DNA from: a virus
DNA: 23,880 nucleotides
IMG/VR virus record: IMGVR_UViG_3300030106_003224
Location: 1 to 23,880 of that record
Direction: 5' to 3' (one strand)
In this document: positions 1 to 6,917 of the stretch, one piece after another
Layout: every line of letters starts with the position of its first letter
How positions within the stretch are numbered: the first letter of the stretch is position 1
Notes under the pieces: model-generated
What the model was told of the DNA's origin: nothing
Database searches by the model: none
What the model saw: only the letters and a program-made list of their open reading frames with translations
Made by a program: the position numbers and the translations under genes

Positions 1-645
1 GGGAATCTAGATACTATCGAGAAATTACAAGAGAAAGCCGCTGAGGTTGACCAAGTAGTTGAATGGGCTGAGGACTTAATCTTTGAAAGTGATGGTTATA
101 GCGCAGAAGATATAGTAACTACAATTGATGGTAAGGATTGGACAAAGAAGGATGTTCGACAGGCTTTATTGAAAGCCCGGAAAGCACAGAAAACTTTTCT
201 TCCCGCCCAACTAAAACAAGTTCAGGCACAACAGCAGGGTGAAAAGCTCACAGAGCAGTTCAACCAGCAAGCCAAAAAAGAACTAGATTGGTTGGATGGA
301 GAAGACAATGACTTACGCAAACAATTTGAGGCTACTGTAGGTGATGATAGATTCAAGAAGTTAAAAACTGTCTTGAAACGTGAAGCACCAGATGTTGCTG
401 CTCAGTTGGACTATTGGTTCGCTCACGCTACAAATAGCATATATGGACGCAAGCCAGTGGTAGAAACTAAGAAGGCTCCTACGCTCAATCCTCCAAGAAC
501 AGGTAATCCAGCCGCTGCCCAATCCGAGAAAGGAATGGGAAGAACTGCCAAGGCTCTAAAAGAATTAGAAGCCAGGTTTAAGCAGACGGGTAATGCTAGA
601 GATTTTGCTGCTCTTCGCAAACTTAAAATGAGCACACGCTCATAA
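1..645 (+). CDS. Putative capsid scaffolding protein, C-terminal part (cut by window edge)
   Basis: The frame is open from base 1 with no stop before 645, so the start lies outside the window; an internal TTG at 169 is not needed. About 214 residues are visible. They are charged and helical, with a Q/K-rich segment that could form a coiled coil near the middle, a P/A-rich linker, and a basic C-terminal helix pair ending ...RKLKMSTRS. A helical, charged protein with a basic C-terminal hairpin directly before the major capsid gene is the usual picture of a phage scaffold, whose C-terminus binds coat subunits during procapsid assembly and is then lost. Family membership is inferred from position and composition, not from a recognised signature. 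A minor head protein is the alternative. Confidence 0.5.
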   Translation, partial: GNLDTIEKLQEKAAEVDQVVEWAEDLIFESDGYSAEDIVTTIDGKDWTKKDVRQALLKARKAQKTFLPAQLKQVQAQQQGEKLTEQFNQQAKKELDWLDGEDNDLRKQFEATVGDDRFKKLKTVLKREAPDVAAQLDYWFAHATNSIYGRKPVVETKKAPTLNPPRTGNPAAAQSEKGMGRTAKALKELEARFKQTGNARDFAALRKLKMSTRS

Positions 646-675
646 ACTAACAACTCATTATAATCATTAATTACA

Positions 676-1683
676 ATGTCATTCTCAAATACATTCGATA
701 CTACAAATACAGGATCGGCTGTTTCTAATCGTGAGGACTTGACTGATGTCTTGACTATCCTTGCTCCAGAAGAAACTCCAATCCTTTCGTCTGCTAATAA
801 AGAGCGTGCTACTTCAACACTTGTTGAGTGGACTGTTGACAGCCTTTCTGCTCCTGTAACTTCAGGTATCCCAGAAGGTGCTGACGTAACAGCATTCACT
901 GACAAGTTTGCTAGTCGTGCTCGCCTTGGCAATCGCATTCAAAAGTTCCGCCGCGACTTCATGGTTTCTGACCTACAAGAAGCAGTGGACTCCGTTGGTC
1001 CCGCTAAAATCGCTCAAGCCGAAGCAAAGGCTATTCGCGAACTAAAACGTGACATTGAAGCTACTATTGCTTCTGCAAATACTCAAGCAGTTGAAGATGG
1101 TGCTGGCACAGCCAATGCTCTTGGTGGTCTTGGTGACTGGATTCAAAATGCTGCAGGTTCTGCAAATGTTCCTGCTGATTTCCGTACACCTGCTGCTAGC
1201 GTTGTCGATGCTGGTTCTAACCTTAGCGAAAGCGAGTTTAATGGACTAATCACTTCTATCTTTGGAGTTACTGGTTCTACAGACAACCTTATGCTTGTTG
1301 CTGATACCACACTTCGTTCAGATATTAGCGATTTTGCTCGTACTGGATTCGACACAGCTGATGGCTCAAACCCTGGTGTTCGCTCCGTCAACTATGATGG
1401 TAACAGCGGAACAATAAAATTGTCCGTTGATCTCTATCAAAGTGACCATGGTGTTGTCTCTATCGTTAACGGTAACCCAGACTGTATGCCAACTCAAGCT
1501 GGCACAGCAGGAATGATGGGCTATATGGTTAACCCTGAGTATTATGGCATCCACGAACTTATCCCAATGGGAAGCACACGTCTTCCTAACCTTGGTGGTG
1601 GCGAGCGTGGTTTCGTTGATTGTGCTTTGACCCTTGGTGTATACCACCCTGGTGCTCACGGTAAGATCGTTGATCCTTCATAA
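676..1683 (+). CDS. Major capsid protein, SU10-like HK97 fold
   Basis: The 335-residue product resembles the SU10/DUF5309 type of HK97-fold major capsid protein. The N-terminal part reads 'LTILAPEETPILSS', followed by a 'VEWTVDSL' strand and a helix with 'RELKRDIEATI', the order expected of N-arm, spine helix and P-domain. It forms the icosahedral shell. It follows the scaffold-like gene by 30 bases and precedes the putative decoration gene by 22. No Shine-Dalgarno (SD) sequence precedes the ATG; the leader is AT-rich with TATAAT at 659-664, 11 bases before the start, unusual for what should be the most abundant virion protein. Residues 270-335 contain a glycine-rich loop. Family call is confident; fine subdivision is not. 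Confidence 0.85.
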   Translation: MSFSNTFDTTNTGSAVSNREDLTDVLTILAPEETPILSSANKERATSTLVEWTVDSLSAPVTSGIPEGADVTAFTDKFASRARLGNRIQKFRRDFMVSDLQEAVDSVGPAKIAQAEAKAIRELKRDIEATIASANTQAVEDGAGTANALGGLGDWIQNAAGSANVPADFRTPAASVVDAGSNLSESEFNGLITSIFGVTGSTDNLMLVADTTLRSDISDFARTGFDTADGSNPGVRSVNYDGNSGTIKLSVDLYQSDHGVVSIVNGNPDCMPTQAGTAGMMGYMVNPEYYGIHELIPMGSTRLPNLGGGERGFVDCALTLGVYHPGAHGKIVDPS

Positions 1684-1693
1684 TTAACAAAGG

Positions 1694-1699
1694 AGATAT
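1694..1699 (+). promoter_or_regulatory. Strong Shine-Dalgarno before the decoration-like gene
   Basis: AAAGGAGATATAACATT precedes the ATG at 1706. The AGGAGA core with about 8 bases of spacing is near-perfect for anti-SD pairing and fixes the start. It contrasts with the SD-less capsid gene just upstream and shows that the host ribosome recognises SD sequences. Confidence 0.8.
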
Positions 1700-1705
1700 A
1701 ACATT

Positions 1706-2167
1706 ATGGCACGTTTAACCGTAAATGAAGCTGGTACTTCCGGCTATACACACGTAATATCACTTAGCTTTTCGGACCTAAATGATATTAAGACAGGAAC
1801 AAATCCCTTTACAGGAGAGTCCCTTAGCACAGCTACACAACTTCCTATAGCAACCATCCCTGCTGGTGGTGCTGTTGAGCTAGCTGGTGTCTTTGAATCA
1901 ACTGCACTTGCTGGTGCTACTGACATCACTCTTGATGTTGGCACAACTGGCGGTGATCCAGATGAGTTCATTGACAACCTTGATGTTGATGGTATGTCTG
2001 CTCCAGTATTTAATTCTGGGGAGTCATTCACTGGCAACCAATCACAAGCGGTTCCTTTCCAAGCAGAAACAAGTGTTCTTGCTGAAGTAAATGGAACAAC
2101 TGCTAACTTAACTGCTGGCAACATTGTTATTGGATTACGCATTATTGATCTAGGATCATTCGCGTAA
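1706..2167 (+). CDS. Putative capsid decoration / head-associated protein
   Basis: The product has 153 residues, is rich in T, S, G, D and hydrophobic beta-formers, has no cysteine, and has no predicted signal or membrane segment. The sequence pattern (alternating short strands, 'AGGAVELAGVFEST', 'ETSVLAEVNGTTANLTAGNIVIGLRI') suits a small all-beta virion protein. It is the second gene of the capsid transcription unit, has the strongest ribosome-binding site (RBS) in the region, and is followed at once by an intrinsic terminator, so it is probably made in large amounts together with the coat. Decoration or cement proteins usually sit in this slot. Function is inferred from position and composition only; no signature was recognised. 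Confidence 0.5.
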   Translation: MARLTVNEAGTSGYTHVISLSFSDLNDIKTGTNPFTGESLSTATQLPIATIPAGGAVELAGVFESTALAGATDITLDVGTTGGDPDEFIDNLDVDGMSAPVFNSGESFTGNQSQAVPFQAETSVLAEVNGTTANLTAGNIVIGLRIIDLGSFA

Positions 2168-2177
2168 ATTAAATCTG

Positions 2178-2207
2178 GTTGGGGGGCGCAAGCCCCCCGC
2201 CTTTTTT
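2178..2207 (+). terminator. Intrinsic terminator after capsid/decoration genes
   Basis: A GGGGGGC / GCCCCCC stem of 7 bp closes on a GCAA (GNRA) tetraloop, with a short outer GG/CC extension, and is followed by TTTTTT at 2202-2207. It is a textbook rho-independent terminator. The ATG of the next gene (2211) lies only 3 bases beyond the T-run, leaving no room for an SD. Confidence 0.9.
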
Positions 2208-2210
2208 AAT

Positions 2211-2519
2211 ATGAATATTATTGTTCCTAATTTTAAACGCTACTCAGATGGCGAGATTGATCGTGCCTTTATGAAGGAGATCAAGACTGGTTTTAAACTA
2301 GAGAAAGAAACAGAACATAAAAGAGTTCAACAAGCAGCAAAGGAATCTAAAGAACTAAAAGGTAAGACGCATCCAGTTCTTGGTAAGCCAGTTGCTACAA
2401 TACCCGCAAGAGAGTTTTTTAGACTCACGAATAAGTACGGTCATGAGACTGTGCATTCAAAAGAATTTTTAAAGTATTACAATAAGAAGTTTCCAGAACT
2501 AAGCCCAAATAAAGCATAA
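2211..2519 (+). CDS. Conserved-type small phage protein, unknown function
   Basis: The product has 102 residues, is basic (many K/R) and helical, with a C-terminal segment 'IPAREFFRLTNKYGHETVHS' that looks structured and an ending '...ELSPNKA'. I recall similar small proteins between capsid and connector genes in other aquatic phages, but cannot name a function. The start at 2211 directly abuts the upstream terminator and has no SD. An internal ATG at 2271 is followed, not preceded, by an AAGGAG, so it does not help. The stop overlaps the next start as TAATG, pointing to translational coupling with the adaptor-like gene. Confidence 0.6.
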   Translation: MNIIVPNFKRYSDGEIDRAFMKEIKTGFKLEKETEHKRVQQAAKESKELKGKTHPVLGKPVATIPAREFFRLTNKYGHETVHSKEFLKYYNKKFPELSPNKA

Positions 2520-3553
2520 TGCAGACCCGCAGCTACAAAGATTTATTTAGATTAATTACCTCGATGATAGGCACTGGGGGTCAACTTGATGCTAGCGGAA
2601 CAGAGGGTACACAGGTAGCGGATTTTATTAACCGTAGGTTCCAGCAAGCTTTTGATACTAGTCCTGTATGGCCTAGGTATTTTGTTAACTCGGAAGCTCG
2701 CGATATTATTTCTTTAATTATTAGCGGTTTAGGTGCAGGAAGTTCATCTGACAGGTCGTCTGTTGCTAACGGAAATTACATTTTGATTGGACAGGCTGAC
2801 GATCCAGCCGCAGACCAAGGTGCTGTTCTTGGGACTAATGTTTATTATAATCCTGCCACAGATAGTCAACCCAACGCACAAGATGTTAATAGTGCAACTG
2901 TTTTATATAAAAGAGCTAGCACCAACAGATGGGAACTTGAAGATGGAACTGACATAAATTTTAATTCTAGTGATCAAATAAAAGTAGATGCAGGTGGGGG
3001 ATCTGCGCTTTTAGTTGAAGCTGATTCTGTTAAAAAAGATAATCCATCTGAGGTTGTTACTTGGACTTTAACAGCTGCGACAGTATCTGGAACTCCATTG
3101 ATTGTAGATGAACAACTTATTCCTTATGCTCAGACAGGTAAGGATACTATTGGTGACTTCAATCGCATTCACCGCAAGCGAGCATTCTTAAATAACTCAG
3201 CTATTGAATATGAGTTCTTTGTAGATTTAAATGGTGCTAACATTTTAAATATTACTAATACCACTGACAACGAAGCGTTTGTCTCCTACAAGAAGCAGTT
3301 CACACCATTTACTGTTACCTCTGACTTCTACAACCAAGGGGCGGTAGAGGTTCCCGGTGAGTTCTTTAACTTTATTGCTCACGCTGTGTACGCTGACTTC
3401 CTACGAGTGCAGAACCGTCAGCAAGAAGCAATAGCGGAAGAGCAAATAGCACAAACTTATCTAGCCCAAGAGTTAGAGAAGATAGACATTAGAAATAACA
3501 ACAATACTGTGAACAAACGATTTTCTACTTACGTTAATCGTCAATCACGATAA
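2519..3553 (+). CDS. Putative head-tail adaptor (connector) protein
   Basis: The product has 344 residues. The N-terminal ~45 residues (helix 'SYKDLFRLITSMIG', then 'ADFINRRFQQAFDTSPVWPRYF') resemble the helical start of podovirus adaptor/gatekeeper proteins (P22 gp4 or T7 gp11 type). A long beta-rich insertion with many S/T/D/G residues fills ~60-215, and the C-terminal part (PGEFFNFIAHAVYADFLRVQNRQQEAIAEEQ) returns to helices, as adaptors do. It would sit below the portal and join head to tail. ATG overlaps the previous stop. The long insertion makes it larger than usual adaptors, so it could instead be a combined adaptor/neck protein. Confidence 0.5.
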   Translation: MQTRSYKDLFRLITSMIGTGGQLDASGTEGTQVADFINRRFQQAFDTSPVWPRYFVNSEARDIISLIISGLGAGSSSDRSSVANGNYILIGQADDPAADQGAVLGTNVYYNPATDSQPNAQDVNSATVLYKRASTNRWELEDGTDINFNSSDQIKVDAGGGSALLVEADSVKKDNPSEVVTWTLTAATVSGTPLIVDEQLIPYAQTGKDTIGDFNRIHRKRAFLNNSAIEYEFFVDLNGANILNITNTTDNEAFVSYKKQFTPFTVTSDFYNQGAVEVPGEFFNFIAHAVYADFLRVQNRQQEAIAEEQIAQTYLAQELEKIDIRNNNNTVNKRFSTYVNRQSR

Positions 3554-3575
3554 CCCTGTGATATAATGCACAACT
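3551..3575 (+). promoter_or_regulatory. Repeated intergenic element with extended -10 box (copy 1)
   Basis: Directly from the stop codon, TAACCCT is followed by TGATATAATGCAC and then by ATGG at 3576. TG-A-TATAAT (3559-3567) is a perfect extended -10 sequence; the expected RNA start would fall within 0-3 bases of the ATG, giving a leaderless mRNA. No SD is present. The same element recurs at 11116-11141. Confidence 0.6.
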
Positions 3576-3836
3576 ATGGCAAGTTCAAGAAATAACGCAC
3601 TAGAGTTTAGCTCCGCAGGTTCTATAGTTATTAATGCTGGTGACGGTGCGACTACTGGCACGTTTGGGGCTATCCAGTTTTTAAAAGATTCTGAAATAGA
3701 CGAGGTTATTTCTACCAATGTAACAAATGCGTCTGACCTTCAAACAACTTTTGGAGCAGGTACAATTATATATGGTAACTTTACTTCTGTGACAGTAACT
3801 GGTGCTGGCAGCTTAGTGCAACTACACAAGGTCTAA
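3576..3836 (+). CDS. Small beta-rich virion protein, tandem paralogue A
   Basis: The 86-residue product has the pattern 'GTFGAIQFLKDS...GAGTIIYGNFTSVTV.GAGSLVQLHKV'. I recognise this as a frequent small protein of aquatic phage structural modules (general form: FGAIQ, then a variable middle, then aGT.IYG.FTS), but no function is firmly known; head decoration or neck/fibre attachment are the usual guesses. Its neighbour at 3897 is a close paralogue. The first ~20 codons and last ~8 codons are almost identical at DNA level while residues ~39-60 differ strongly. It starts directly behind the extended -10 element, without SD. Confidence 0.65.
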   Translation: MASSRNNALEFSSAGSIVINAGDGATTGTFGAIQFLKDSEIDEVISTNVTNASDLQTTFGAGTIIYGNFTSVTVTGAGSLVQLHKV

Positions 3837-3896
3837 TAATAATTTTTTAGAAGACTATCAACTCATAAGACTAGGCAATCAAGGTAAAATATAATT

Positions 3897-4157
3897 ATGG
3901 CAAGTTCAAGAAACAACGCACTGGAGTTTAGCTCCGCAGGTTCTATAGTTATTAATGCAGCTGACGGTGCAACCGCCGGTACGTTTGGAGCTATTCAGTT
4001 CCTAAAGGATTCAACTCTCTCTGCACTAACAGCTACAAATGTAGAAAATTCTGCCGACCTCCTTACATCCTTTGGAGCAGGTACAATTATATATGGCAAC
4101 TTTACTAGTGTAACCGTAAGCGGTGCTGGTAGCTTAGTGCAACTACACAAGGTCTAG
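3897..4157 (+). CDS. Small beta-rich virion protein, tandem paralogue B
   Basis: The product has 86 residues, the same length as its upstream twin, with identical N-terminal 20 residues and identical C-terminal 'GSLVQLHKV'. The middle differs (DSTLSALTATNVENSADLLTS against DSEIDEVISTNVTNASDLQTT). A recent duplication followed by divergence or selection of the middle is the simplest reading. The 60-base spacer before it is AT-rich; AAGG (3881-3884) lies somewhat far from the ATG, and TATAAT at 3890-3895 almost touches it. The stop is followed by the lectin-like gene after one base. Function is unknown but certainly shared with copy A. Confidence 0.65.
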   Translation: MASSRNNALEFSSAGSIVINAADGATAGTFGAIQFLKDSTLSALTATNVENSADLLTSFGAGTIIYGNFTSVTVSGAGSLVQLHKV

Positions 4158-4158
4158 T

Positions 4159-5070
4159 ATGCACATTAGCCTTGACTCAGCCCTAGGTCAGCAGCGTAGG
4201 CTAAACCAAGTAGGAGAGAGCATCACACAGATTGCTCCTAATCCTGCGGCGGCATACAGCCTCCGCAGTCTTACGGGTGGTGATCCTAGGGCTGTGCGTA
4301 TTCGTAGATCAAGTGACAATAGTGAGCAAGACTTTACTGTTTCTGAGATAAGTGCAGGTGCGTTAGTTGACTTTGTTGGTTCTGGCAATGATGGCTTTGT
4401 AGAAACTTGGTATGACCAGTCAGGTAATGGCAATGATTTAACTCAAGCTACTGCATCTAAACAACCTACGATTGTAACGAGTGGAGCTATAAATACAAGA
4501 AACAGTCAGCCAATTGTAAAATTTATACAGACAAACGAAACTCATTTAGAGGGAGTTAGCAGCATTTTTCCAACTGGGACAGATATTGCAATGACCGTCT
4601 TTCATGCAATGCACGTTGATACTTCTTCTAGCAACAGAATAGGTCTATTTGGTCATAAAAATGCAGGCAATAGTCCAAGCACAAATAAATATTTAACTGG
4701 AAGTGGTCCTAATATAAAAACAGTTATTAAAACCAAAGATGCGTCAAACACAGTTGTTTCACTTCAATCTGATGCTGTAACATCAAATGATAGTGACGCC
4801 ATTATTACCTATTTGTCTTCAATGAGTAATGGCACTGTAACACACGCGGTTTTTAATTTAGGCGCACAAGTTGGTTCAACGTTAACAGGAAGTATTACAG
4901 ATCAGTCTTACGAAAGCGGAAATACTACAATATTGGGATCAAGAACAACTGGGGATAATTTTTCAGATTCAGAATTTTTTGAAGTCATTGTTTACGCTAG
5001 CGATCAGTTATCAAATCGTAATGCTATTGAGTCCAACCTTTCTAATAAATACGGAATCTCTCTATCATAA
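4159..5070 (+). CDS. Lectin-fold (concanavalin/LamG or AbfB-like) tail or receptor-binding protein
   Basis: The product has 303 residues. Residues ~30-105 carry the pattern 'AAYSLRSLTGGDPRAVRIRRSS...VETWYDQSGNGNDLTQ', which I recognise from phage and bacterial proteins related to the arabinofuranosidase-B/concanavalin-like beta-sandwich. The C-terminal 'EVIVYASDQLSNRNAIESNL' is the usual closing helix-strand of the same domain. Such domains bind carbohydrates, so a role in host attachment or as a fibre head is likely; no catalytic residues can be assigned. An AAGG at 4149-4152 serves as RBS inside the end of paralogue B. The stop overlaps the next ATG (TAATG). Confidence 0.7.
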   Translation: MHISLDSALGQQRRLNQVGESITQIAPNPAAAYSLRSLTGGDPRAVRIRRSSDNSEQDFTVSEISAGALVDFVGSGNDGFVETWYDQSGNGNDLTQATASKQPTIVTSGAINTRNSQPIVKFIQTNETHLEGVSSIFPTGTDIAMTVFHAMHVDTSSSNRIGLFGHKNAGNSPSTNKYLTGSGPNIKTVIKTKDASNTVVSLQSDAVTSNDSDAIITYLSSMSNGTVTHAVFNLGAQVGSTLTGSITDQSYESGNTTILGSRTTGDNFSDSEFFEVIVYASDQLSNRNAIESNLSNKYGISLS

Positions 5071-5300
5071 TGCTCTATCTAATATACGCAAGCAAAGAGG
5101 CCGCCATTGAGCGAGCCGATGAAGAAGGCAAGGAGATTGGCTACAGCTATTGGACTGATGGCATAGGTACGCGCTGGCTTACTTACCCCGACGAAACCAT
5201 TGACCATACCTGGGCATTAGACGTAACGGACTACGACCTCGATGATTCTGAGAAGTCATCAACCGTTGATCACTACACACCATTATCTGACGGAGACTAA
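5070..5300 (+). CDS. Small acidic protein coupled to the lectin-like gene
   Basis: The 76-residue acidic product begins 'MLYLIYASKEAAIERADEEG' and has a C-terminal 'ALDVTDYDLDDSEKS.TVDHYTP'. It overlaps the upstream stop by one base (TAATG), so expression is probably coupled. Small acidic proteins directly behind fibre genes are often assembly chaperones or accessory tail proteins. That is only a positional inference; I recognise the type from other aquatic phages but not a function. Confidence 0.6.
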   Translation: MLYLIYASKEAAIERADEEGKEIGYSYWTDGIGTRWLTYPDETIDHTWALDVTDYDLDDSEKSSTVDHYTPLSDGD

Positions 5301-5305
5301 TTTCT

Positions 5306-5461
5306 ATGGATACTATGCTTAGAGGAACTTTGGGATCAACTGGATTCTTTGCCTGTATTGGCTTACAAAGTATTAATAGTGTAGTTAGCTTGATTGTTGG
5401 TATAATGACCTTTGTTTTCTTAGGTTTATCTATTTATAAACTGCTAAAGGAAATCAAATGA
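5306..5461 (+). CDS. 51-residue single-pass membrane protein (holin-like candidate)
   Basis: ATG at 5306 has a GGAGA at 5292-5296 in the end of the upstream gene, and the reading frame gives 51 residues: a short polar N-terminus, a long hydrophobic stretch (from about 'TGFFACIGLQ' through 'VSLIVGIMTFVFLGLSIY') and a basic tail 'KLLKEIK'. The stop overlaps the next start as ATGA. Size and topology (one or two helices, positive C-terminus) suit a holin or antiholin, and the next gene is another membrane protein. The assignment rests on topology and location only. Confidence 0.6.
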   Translation: MDTMLRGTLGSTGFFACIGLQSINSVVSLIVGIMTFVFLGLSIYKLLKEIK

Positions 5462-5862
5462 CCACCGAACTTATAGCTATGCTGGGTGGGGGCGCGTCTG
5501 GTTTTCTGTTTAAGCTGATCGGCACAATGGTTACTGCTCAACAGAACAATATTGCAAATTTACTAAAGAAGCAAAAAGCGTCTGACGAAAGTGCCAACGC
5601 CGCAGCTAAACGTATAGGAGACGGTGGTGTTTGGGTACGAAGGGTAATAGTAGTAACAGTTTTATTTGGTGTAATTATAGCTCCTTTTATCCTAGCTCAC
5701 AGCAATGAGGGGGTAACAGTAGCCAAAGAGTATAGTAAGTTTTTTGGTTTTGTAAAAGGCACAACTTATCAAACCCTACATGGGTATGTTATACTACCAG
5801 AGATACGCCAAACCGTTCTTGCTATCGTAGGTTTCTACTTTGGCTCATCATCAGTTAAATAA
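5458..5862 (+). CDS. Phage membrane protein, probable holin-type
   Basis: The product has 134 residues. It has a glycine-rich N-terminus (IAMLGGGASGFLFKLIGTM), a polar helix with 'QQNNIANLLKKQKASDESANAAAKR', then 'WVRRVIVVTVLFGVIIAPFILA' (~61-82), a strong membrane helix, and a C-terminal hydrophobic 'ILPEIRQTVLAIVGFYFGSSSVK'. I recognise this architecture (helix, WVRR, APFI, LAIVGFYFG) from proteins often annotated as holins in aquatic phages. AAGGAAA at 5446-5452 is a good RBS. It overlaps the upstream membrane peptide by 4 bases. No endolysin was found nearby, so the lysis role is plausible but unproven. Confidence 0.6.
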   Translation: MTTELIAMLGGGASGFLFKLIGTMVTAQQNNIANLLKKQKASDESANAAAKRIGDGGVWVRRVIVVTVLFGVIIAPFILAHSNEGVTVAKEYSKFFGFVKGTTYQTLHGYVILPEIRQTVLAIVGFYFGSSSVK

Positions 5863-5863
5863 A

Positions 5864-6082
5864 ATGAAAAAATGCACTGTATGTAACAAACCCAAGAAAA
5901 TTTGCTCTTGGTGTTCACCAATCCAATGGATTACAAAAACGCTCAACAAAAACTCTCTGAACTCCGTGACAGTCTGGATAAAGTCCTTGGGAGCAAAGTC
6001 GAAGGACCTAGCCAAAAAGACGCTGAAAAGGCTCTCAGCGCAGCTAAAGACGGTGCTAGGCGGGCTAAGAAAACGTTTCTAG
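5864..6082 (+). CDS. Small zinc-ribbon-like basic protein overlapping the next gene
   Basis: From ATG at 5864 (two bases after the upstream stop) the frame encodes 72 residues beginning MKKCTVCNKPKKICSWC. The C-x2-C-x6-C-x2-C spacing suggests one zinc-binding knuckle, followed by a very basic helix-forming tail (LAKKTLKRLSAQLKTVLGGLRKRF). The last ~157 bases overlap, in another frame, the start of the larger protein that follows. Both frames look protein-like, so this may be a genuine overlapping gene pair. A nucleic-acid-binding or membrane-surface role is possible; none can be claimed. Confidence 0.45.
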   Translation: MKKCTVCNKPKKICSWCSPIQWITKTLNKNSLNSVTVWIKSLGAKSKDLAKKTLKRLSAQLKTVLGGLRKRF

Positions 6083-6756
6083 GTAGAATTAAAGATTTAC
6101 CTGTAGTAGATAAAATAACTCAACTAGGAGCCGCAGGAACAGTAGCTGTGGGCACAGCGGCAGTTACTCAAACAAACATTGCCGTTGATGAGACAGAAGT
6201 ATTTGTAGCAAGTGTAGCTAACGATGTAGTGCATGAGAGACTAATTTTTTCTCCAATAATAACTAACTTTGTAGATTTTGGAGCGTTAAACTCTTGGGGT
6301 GCTGGCGTGATGCAAGAAAAAGTAGCTAAGGTAAAAGCCGAAGTTGCTAAAGTAGAGGCCAAGGTAGCACCGCCTGAGTCGCAACAAGAGTCTCAAACTG
6401 AATCACAAGCCGGCGAGAAAACCAGCAGCCAAGAACCACAGACCCAAAAAGAAAGTGCTAACAACGGCGAGGAAAACGGAGGAGATGCAGAAGAAACCAA
6501 ACAAGATGCAGGGGAAGTTGAGAGTAAAGAAGTAAAGAGTGAGGAGTCACAAGAATCCGAAGAATCACAGGCAGAAGACCCAGCAGAACCTGTGCCAGAA
6601 AATAAAGATAGCAAAAGTGTTGATGAAGTAGATAAAATTAAGCCGCATTCAGATATAAAAAGCGATGAGTCTGGTATGATAAAACAAATGCCAGAGCCAG
6701 TAATAATACCAGATGATGGGATTGTAGTTTCATCAGAAAAACAAAAACAGGTATGA
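5926..6756 (+). CDS. Membrane-associated protein with long acidic disordered tail
   Basis: I prefer ATG 5926 (276 residues) over an upstream TTG at 5902; neither has an SD. The N-terminal ~50 residues are an amphipathic charged helix region (NAQQKLSELRDSLDKVLGSK), followed by weakly hydrophobic segments (about 65-85 and 105-130), a K/V/E-rich helix 'EKVAKVKAEVAKVEAKVA', and then ~130 residues of Q/E/S-rich, strongly acidic low-complexity sequence. It could be a membrane-anchored virion or lysis accessory protein. The stop TGA overlaps the next start as ATGA. No family is recognised. Confidence 0.5.
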   Translation: MDYKNAQQKLSELRDSLDKVLGSKVEGPSQKDAEKALSAAKDGARRAKKTFLGRIKDLPVVDKITQLGAAGTVAVGTAAVTQTNIAVDETEVFVASVANDVVHERLIFSPIITNFVDFGALNSWGAGVMQEKVAKVKAEVAKVEAKVAPPESQQESQTESQAGEKTSSQEPQTQKESANNGEENGGDAEETKQDAGEVESKEVKSEESQESEESQAEDPAEPVPENKDSKSVDEVDKIKPHSDIKSDESGMIKQMPEPVIIPDDGIVVSSEKQKQV

Positions 6757-6917
6757 TACAATACATATTAGAAAATTACAAAGATAATTTACTAGGTATG
6801 CTTTTTGCATATATAGGTATAGTTTCTATTGTAGTTATGTTTTTGCCTAAGAATAATATAATATCTAGAATTTTTAAAGAGTTCGCCTCAATATGCACAT
6901 CAATCTTCAAAAAATAA
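6753..6917 (+). CDS. 54-residue single-pass membrane protein
   Basis: ATG overlaps the upstream stop (ATGA). The product begins MIQYILENYKDNLLGML, has one clear transmembrane helix (LLGMLFAYIGIVSIVVMFLP) and a mixed basic/hydrophobic tail ending FKK. Its last 25 bases overlap the start of the following exported protein. It lies inside a run of membrane proteins (5306-7510). Function is unknown; an antiholin- or pinholin-like role is possible. Confidence 0.5.
   Translation: MIQYILENYKDNLLGMLFAYIGIVSIVVMFLPKNNIISRIFKEFASICTSIFKK

Noticed and set aside
169-645. TTG at 169 as true start of the first gene
   Set aside because: The same frame is open to base 1 with protein-like content, so the gene is a partial one that enters from outside the window.
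423-938. 171-codon frame on the - strand across the scaffold/capsid junction
   Set aside because: It runs across two genes on the other strand and has no start signal or recognisable content; it is a shadow frame.
3837-3896. Possible terminator between the two paralogues (TTTTTT at 3843-3848)
   Set aside because: There is no G/C-rich stem before the T-run, so it is ordinary AT-rich spacer.
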